A stretch of 24,435 nt of DNA from UBA2206 sp049303905 (GTDB lineage Bacteria; Patescibacteriota; Minisyncoccia; Moranbacterales; UBA2206), in the NCBI GenBank assembly GCA_049303905.1, contig JBAQNP010000034.1, positions 1 through 24,435 of the forward strand, read 5' to 3'. Shown piece by piece: positions 21,259 through 24,435 of the stretch (positions are counted from its first letter, which is position 1; the number at the start of each line of letters is the position of its first letter). Under the pieces are notes generated by a model that had not been told where the DNA came from, did not search any database, and worked only from the letters and a program-made list of their open reading frames with translations. The position numbers were made by a program, and so were the translations under genes.

Positions 21259-21318
21259 CCCCTGTGGAATATCCCGACTTGTCGAGATAATTTTGTAAGC
21301 AAAATTTATTCCACGGGG
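21259..21318 (+). repeat. 60-bp inverted-repeat element in the DUF4870 leader
   Basis: The outer stem pairs CCCCTGTGGAATA (21259-21271) with TATTCCACGGGG (21307-21318). Inside are CGAC-TT-GTCG and ATTTTG-TAAG-CAAAAT hairpins, giving a three-way-junction shape. It ends 26 bases before the start codon. Confidence 0.75.
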
Positions 21319-21343
21319 TAAAAAAATAGATTGGAGGTGTATT

Positions 21344-21715
21344 ATGGAAGAACAAAAAAACGAAGAACAAAAAATACAAGAAGCGCCAAAAACCGGATCA
21401 TCTGATGTGGAAAAAAACAAGCTGATGGCTATTGTGGGATATATCATTCCAATTCTTTTCTTCATTCCTCTTTTGAATGAAGAAAGCAAAAAGAGTCCAT
21501 TTGCCAAGTTTCACGCTAATCAACAATTGGTACTTTTGATTTCCGCCATTGCGGTTAATATTGTTGGAACATTAATTCCTATTCTTGGCTGGTTTATAAT
21601 CTTGCCTATCGGAAGTATTATAATATTTGTTGTTGCAATCATGGGAATAATCAATGCAGCTAAGGGCGAAATGAAAAAACTGCCGATTATCGGAGGATTT
21701 GAAATTTTGAAATAG
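21344..21715 (+). CDS. DUF4870-like small membrane protein
   Basis: The 123-residue protein has a charged N-terminal tail (1-24), then three hydrophobic spans (about 27-41, 57-80 and 82-105). The core FFIPLLNEESKKSPFAKFHANQQLVLLI and the closing amphipathic helix fit the DUF4870/Tic20-like pattern, where F-A-K-F-H-A-N-Q-Q is the recurring block. Function is unknown. GGAGG lies 8 bases before the ATG, one of the best Shine-Dalgarno sites in the window. A terminator follows, so it is monocistronic. Confidence 0.8.
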   Translation: MEEQKNEEQKIQEAPKTGSSDVEKNKLMAIVGYIIPILFFIPLLNEESKKSPFAKFHANQQLVLLISAIAVNIVGTLIPILGWFIILPIGSIIIFVVAIMGIINAAKGEMKKLPIIGGFEILK

Positions 21716-21731
21716 TCAGCAGTATCTTTAT

Positions 21732-21766
21732 AAAACAGGCAAATTTAGGTTTGTCTGTTTTTGTTT
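21732..21766 (+). terminator. Terminator of the DUF4870-like gene
   Basis: AAACAGGCAAA pairs with TTTGTCTGTTT (one G-T wobble), loop TTAGG, then a T-rich tail. Confidence 0.75.
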
Positions 21767-21775
21767 GAAGTTTAA

Positions 21776-21784
21776 TGGTATAAT
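21776..21784 (+). promoter_or_regulatory. Extended -10 promoter of pyruvate kinase
   Basis: TGGTATAAT is a full extended -10 element; no good -35 is seen. It leaves about 100 bases of leader containing the inverted-pair element. Confidence 0.5.
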
Positions 21785-21807
21785 GAGTATATAAAAATTA
21801 TTAGTCA

Positions 21808-21892
21808 TTTACGAAATTACGAATCAAGCTAAATTACTAATCCTTGTTTGTTTTTATTCGTACTTTCGTTTAATTCGTATTTTTGTAAATTT
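21808..21892 (+). repeat. Inverted-pair TACGAAT element in the pyruvate kinase leader
   Basis: Left arm ATTTACGAAATTACGAATCA... (from 21808) and right arm ...TTTAATTCGTATTTTTGTAAAT (to 21890) are imperfect reverse complements of about 35 bases. The element ends at the start codon, as the related one at 9577 does. Confidence 0.7.
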
Positions 21893-23326
21893 ATGAAGAG
21901 AACTAAAATTGTAGCTACTATCGGACCATCGACCGGCACTAAGGAAAAATTGAAAAAATTAATCAAAGCCGGAATGAATGTGGCCAGAATTAATTTTTCT
22001 CACGGCGATCATAATTCTAATGGTAAATTGATAAATTATATCAAAGAACTTCGTTCGGAGATGGAATTGCCAATTGGAATTATTGCTGATCTTCAAGGGC
22101 CAAGAATCAGAACTGTCATTGAAGAAGAAATTACAATTAAGAAAAAAGAAATTATTTTTGTTTCAGATGTTTCAGTGGAGGAAAAATTTCTAAGTATTGA
22201 AGGAAAAGTATTTAAGCTTGATTGGCCGAAAATTATCGCAGATATTAAGGTTGGAAATTATATCTTAATCGAAGATGGACTGATAAAAATCAAAGTGATT
22301 TCTAAAGAAAAAAAATATTTGAAAGCAGAAGTGATAAGTGGGGGAATACTCAAAAATCATAAGGGTGTTAATATCCCGGATATTAAATTAGAAAGAGGGG
22401 CGTTTACGAAAAAGGATGACGAAGATTTGAAGTTTGCACTTTCTCAAAATATTGACTATATCGCGCTTTCTTTTGTGAGTAATGCTAAGGAGATAATGAA
22501 CGTGAAAAAGAAAATAGAAAAGATAGTTAAGAATAAATCCAAATTGCCTCAGATAATTGCCAAAATTGAAAGAAAAGAAGCGATTAGAAATATCGAAGAA
22601 ATAATTGAGGCGACGGACGCGGTGATGGTAGCGAGAGGCGATCTTGGAATTGAAATGGATGAAAATCGAGTAGTGATTTATCAAAAAGAAATTATCGCCA
22701 AGTGCCTTCGATCAGCTGTGCCAGTTATCGTGGCCACACAAATGCTCAACTCAATGATTGAAAATCCTTTGCCAACTCGGGCGGAAGTCTCAGATGTTTC
22801 TAACGCGGTGATTGATCACACTGACGCGGTGATGCTTTCGGGTGAGACAGCCAACGGGAAATATCCAACGCAAGCAGTGAAAGCTATGAGTGACATAATT
22901 AGCAACACTGAACGATCACCTTTTGATGATTTGGAACATGGATTTTTGGGCGACAAAAATAAATCTACTTCATCGGCTGTGGCTAATTCCGCTCATGAAT
23001 TACAAAAAGATACTAAAGCTAAGGCGATTGTGGTGGCGAGCGTGAGCGGTTTTACCGCCCAAATGATTTCTCGTCATCGTCCGGAAAGTCCGATTTTTGT
23101 TATGACTAACAATGAAAAAACTCATAATCAATTGAGTTTAGTTTGGGGCGTGCAAAGTTTTGTTTTGCCGGATTGTGAAACTATTGATGAACTTATTGAT
23201 ATTTCAATCAAGATTCTAAAGAAAAAGAAAAAAGTCAATCTTAAGGACAAATTAGTCATCGTGATGGGTCGTCCGCATGTTACCAAAGAGCATATGAGTT
23301 TAGTGAAGGTGGAGGAGGTGGATTAA
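21893..23326 (+). CDS. pyk: Pyruvate kinase
   Basis: The 477-residue enzyme converts phosphoenolpyruvate and ADP to pyruvate and ATP. N-terminal MKRTKIVATIGPSTGTKEKLKKLIKAGMNVARINFSHGDH, the active-site lysine and acidic metal ligands in IIAKIERKEAI...DAVMVARGDLGIEM, PVIVATQMLNSMIENPLPTRAEVSDVSNAV and the C-terminal allosteric domain (AIVVASVSGFTAQMISRHRPESPIFVMTN) are all intact. The ATG at 21893 is preferred; upstream codons in the same frame belong to the repeat element. The B domain inserts normally between about residues 70 and 165. A solo half of the leader element follows the stop codon, so the gene is bracketed by repeats. Confidence 0.97.
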   Translation: MKRTKIVATIGPSTGTKEKLKKLIKAGMNVARINFSHGDHNSNGKLINYIKELRSEMELPIGIIADLQGPRIRTVIEEEITIKKKEIIFVSDVSVEEKFLSIEGKVFKLDWPKIIADIKVGNYILIEDGLIKIKVISKEKKYLKAEVISGGILKNHKGVNIPDIKLERGAFTKKDDEDLKFALSQNIDYIALSFVSNAKEIMNVKKKIEKIVKNKSKLPQIIAKIERKEAIRNIEEIIEATDAVMVARGDLGIEMDENRVVIYQKEIIAKCLRSAVPVIVATQMLNSMIENPLPTRAEVSDVSNAVIDHTDAVMLSGETANGKYPTQAVKAMSDIISNTERSPFDDLEHGFLGDKNKSTSSAVANSAHELQKDTKAKAIVVASVSGFTAQMISRHRPESPIFVMTNNEKTHNQLSLVWGVQSFVLPDCETIDELIDISIKILKKKKKVNLKDKLVIVMGRPHVTKEHMSLVKVEEVD

Positions 23327-23366
23327 TTTACGAAAGTACGAATCGAGCGAAAATATGAATTAAGAT
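23327..23366 (+). repeat. Solo TACGAAT repeat after pyruvate kinase
   Basis: The sequence matches the left arm of the element at 9577 at about 34 of 38 positions. Confidence 0.75.
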
Positions 23367-23422
23367 TTTTTCTTATGGAGTGGGGAAAAATGCAAAAAAC
23401 AAAATTCAAAAATGCTTGCAGA

Positions 23423-23543
23423 AAAGTTGAGCTTTAGAGTGGAGCCTAAACTTTTCGAAAAGCTCAACTTTAATAAAGAGCAATCATAGATAGACTCTAA
23501 GTGTCAAGACAGAGCCTTAACAAAGTTAGACACTTAGAGTCTA
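23423..23543. other. Two tandem long hairpins with a shared loop motif
   Basis: Hairpin 1 pairs AAAGTTGAGCTTT (23423-23435) with AAAGCTCAACTTT (23459-23471). Hairpin 2 pairs TAGACTCTAAGTGTC (23491-23505) with GACACTTAGAGTCTA (23529-23543). The stems are unrelated, but both loops are exactly 23 bases and carry GAGCCTAAAC or GAGCCTTAAC beginning at the seventh loop base. The two motifs are 70 bases apart. It could be a pair of RNA modules, protein-binding DNA hairpins or mobile-element ends. Confidence 0.7.
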
Positions 23544-23674
23544 GTGGCAGGGATTTTTACAAAACTTGGTCAAAAATTTTATCGATAAAACTGAAGATGA
23601 TAAAAAAGTCTTTATTTAAGCCAAAAAAAGATATATAAGATTGACTTTTAGCCTTAGCAGTGCTTTAATGTCTT

Positions 23675-23818
23675 AATTATCAGAAAACGGTCTGGTAATT
23701 GAAAGTTCTTTAAAAATAGATAAAAAAATAATATTTTTCCGAATCAATCTACCTCCCAGGAGGTGCGTGCTGTCAGATGGTCTGATAGCATTTAATTCAG
23801 CATTCCTCAAGGAGTGCT
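23675..23818 (+). promoter_or_regulatory. Structured leader of the last gene: four hairpins
   Basis: AATTATCAGA/TCTGGTAATT (23675-23700), ACCTCC/GGAGGT (23751-23764), GCTGTCAGA/TCTGATAGC (23769-23789) and AGCATTCCT/AGGAGTGCT (23799-23818). Three of the four contain one G-T pair, which pairs in RNA but not in DNA, so the structure is probably in the transcript. The second hairpin carries both a Shine-Dalgarno and an anti-Shine-Dalgarno core. The stretch 23544-23674 between these and the two long hairpins shows nothing I can name. Confidence 0.6.
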
Positions 23819-23853
23819 ACTTCAGATGGCTTTTAGAAAAAGGAGAATGTACC

Positions 23854-24432
23854 ATGAAAAAGCAAGTGCCTGAAGAAAAAGATCAATTGGAATTTTTACA
23901 TCAAAAGTTACTTGGCAATAATGTTTTTAAGGCTTGTCGTGGCAAAGGAGGGGCAACTAGTATTTTTAGCGCTATCGAAAAAACCGATAATCCATCTCAA
24001 TTTTGTTCTGATTGGAATCGGCAAACGGCTGAGTTGAGAGTTATGGGAAATTTATTAGCTCAACTTAAACGAGATGGCTGGGAATACGCATTTAGTTTGT
24101 TAAAAAATGCGCTAATTGATAATTACTTTTTATTTCCAGGTGAGGTTGTAGAAAAAACAAGGCCCTTTACTATTATAATGCCAAATTCAACAAAAAATTT
24201 AACATTATTAAGATGGATTACTACAATCCATCCGCATGAAATGTATAAATGGCTTAGATTGGCAGGGGCTTATGATTATTTGGATAGATTCCCTTTTCAT
24301 AATTCTGGATTATTAACCAGCCGAGCAATTCTACTCCAAAGCATATCTAACACTTTGTGCTTTGAAGTAGGCTTGTATCTTTTGAGGTCTTCTTTGAATC
24401 GATTTCATAAACGCATGAATATTTCTTTTTAA
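23854..24432 (+). CDS. Hypothetical protein, 192 residues
   Basis: I do not recognise this protein. It begins with a charged helix (MKKQVPEEKDQLEFLHQKLL), has no clear membrane span, is rich in aromatic residues and leucine, and ends in a basic helix (SSLNRFHKRMNIS). The start at 23854 follows AAAAAGGAG at proper spacing; the frame is open 87 bases further upstream, but that part is the hairpin leader. The gene is complete, three bases before the window ends. The long structured leader implies post-transcriptional control. Confidence 0.6.
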   Translation: MKKQVPEEKDQLEFLHQKLLGNNVFKACRGKGGATSIFSAIEKTDNPSQFCSDWNRQTAELRVMGNLLAQLKRDGWEYAFSLLKNALIDNYFLFPGEVVEKTRPFTIIMPNSTKNLTLLRWITTIHPHEMYKWLRLAGAYDYLDRFPFHNSGLLTSRAILLQSISNTLCFEVGLYLLRSSLNRFHKRMNISF

Positions 24433-24435
24433 CTC

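Noticed and set aside
23491..23543. Integron attC site (CTTAAC and GTTAGAC around the loop)
   Set aside because: The core-like sequences sit at the hairpin tip, not at its outer ends, and no integrase is seen.
23423..23560. Intrinsic terminators of pyruvate kinase
   Set aside because: Neither long hairpin is followed directly by a T-tract, and both loops are too long for typical terminators.
1..24435. Alternative genetic code with UGA as glycine
   Set aside because: holA ends normally in TGA and no conserved protein needs read-through of TGA.

Overview
This is an A+T-rich bacterial chromosome segment that most resembles Patescibacteria (candidate phyla radiation), probably the Parcubacteria/Moranbacteria group. 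That placement is inference from gene content: short genes, several TrmB-type regulators, DUF3048, a divergent PAP2 (DUF212) protein, a MurE-like ligase that lacks its N-terminal domain, a proofreading-dead DNA polymerase I, and a dense population of small palindromic repeats. TGA is used as a stop (holA ends in TGA) and tryptophan is read from TGG, so there is no sign of the recoded genetic code known in Gracilibacteria/SR1.

Layout. 1-2574: a possible tsaD tail, a cyclophilin-type prolyl isomerase, a Fic-family AMPylator with an iteron-type promoter, and a small unknown protein. 2770-7210: a TrmB regulator, DNA polymerase I (polA), and a second TrmB regulator on the opposite strand. 7211-8610: a small membrane-protein locus and a RAYT-type Y1 transposase with its own REP-like hairpins. 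8620-13101: fpg, a DUF3048 protein, holA, rpsT (minus strand) and ruvA, mostly DNA repair and replication. 13313-15788: a FemAB-like peptidoglycan bridge enzyme and a MurE-like ligase. 15781-17328 (minus): an unknown protein with weak phosphoribosyltransferase resemblance, and the DUF212 protein. 17436-19386: lemA and htpX, split by a four-helix-bundle gene that looks inserted. 19450-24432: a four-TM protein (minus), a third TrmB regulator, a DUF4870-like membrane protein, pyruvate kinase, a structured non-coding stretch and an unknown 192-residue protein.

The main surprise is the repeats. At least four palindromic families and a set of A-rich arrays with a strict 7-base unit are scattered through spacers, and also lie in frame inside polA, holA, fpg, the transposase, the FemAB-like gene and the MurE-like gene. 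One repeat pair (13111 and 13249) shows compensatory stem changes. The 5' leaders of pyruvate kinase and the DUF3048 gene carry related inverted-pair elements that stop at the start codon.

Three promoters (an sORF at 3557, ruvA, and the third TrmB gene) have the same geometry: -35 box, 17 bases, -10 box, 6 bases, ATG. This predicts leaderless mRNAs. The spacer 23423-23853 holds two long hairpins with equal 23-base loops sharing a motif at the same offset, then four shorter hairpins upstream of the last gene; it is the best candidate here for an undescribed RNA or element.
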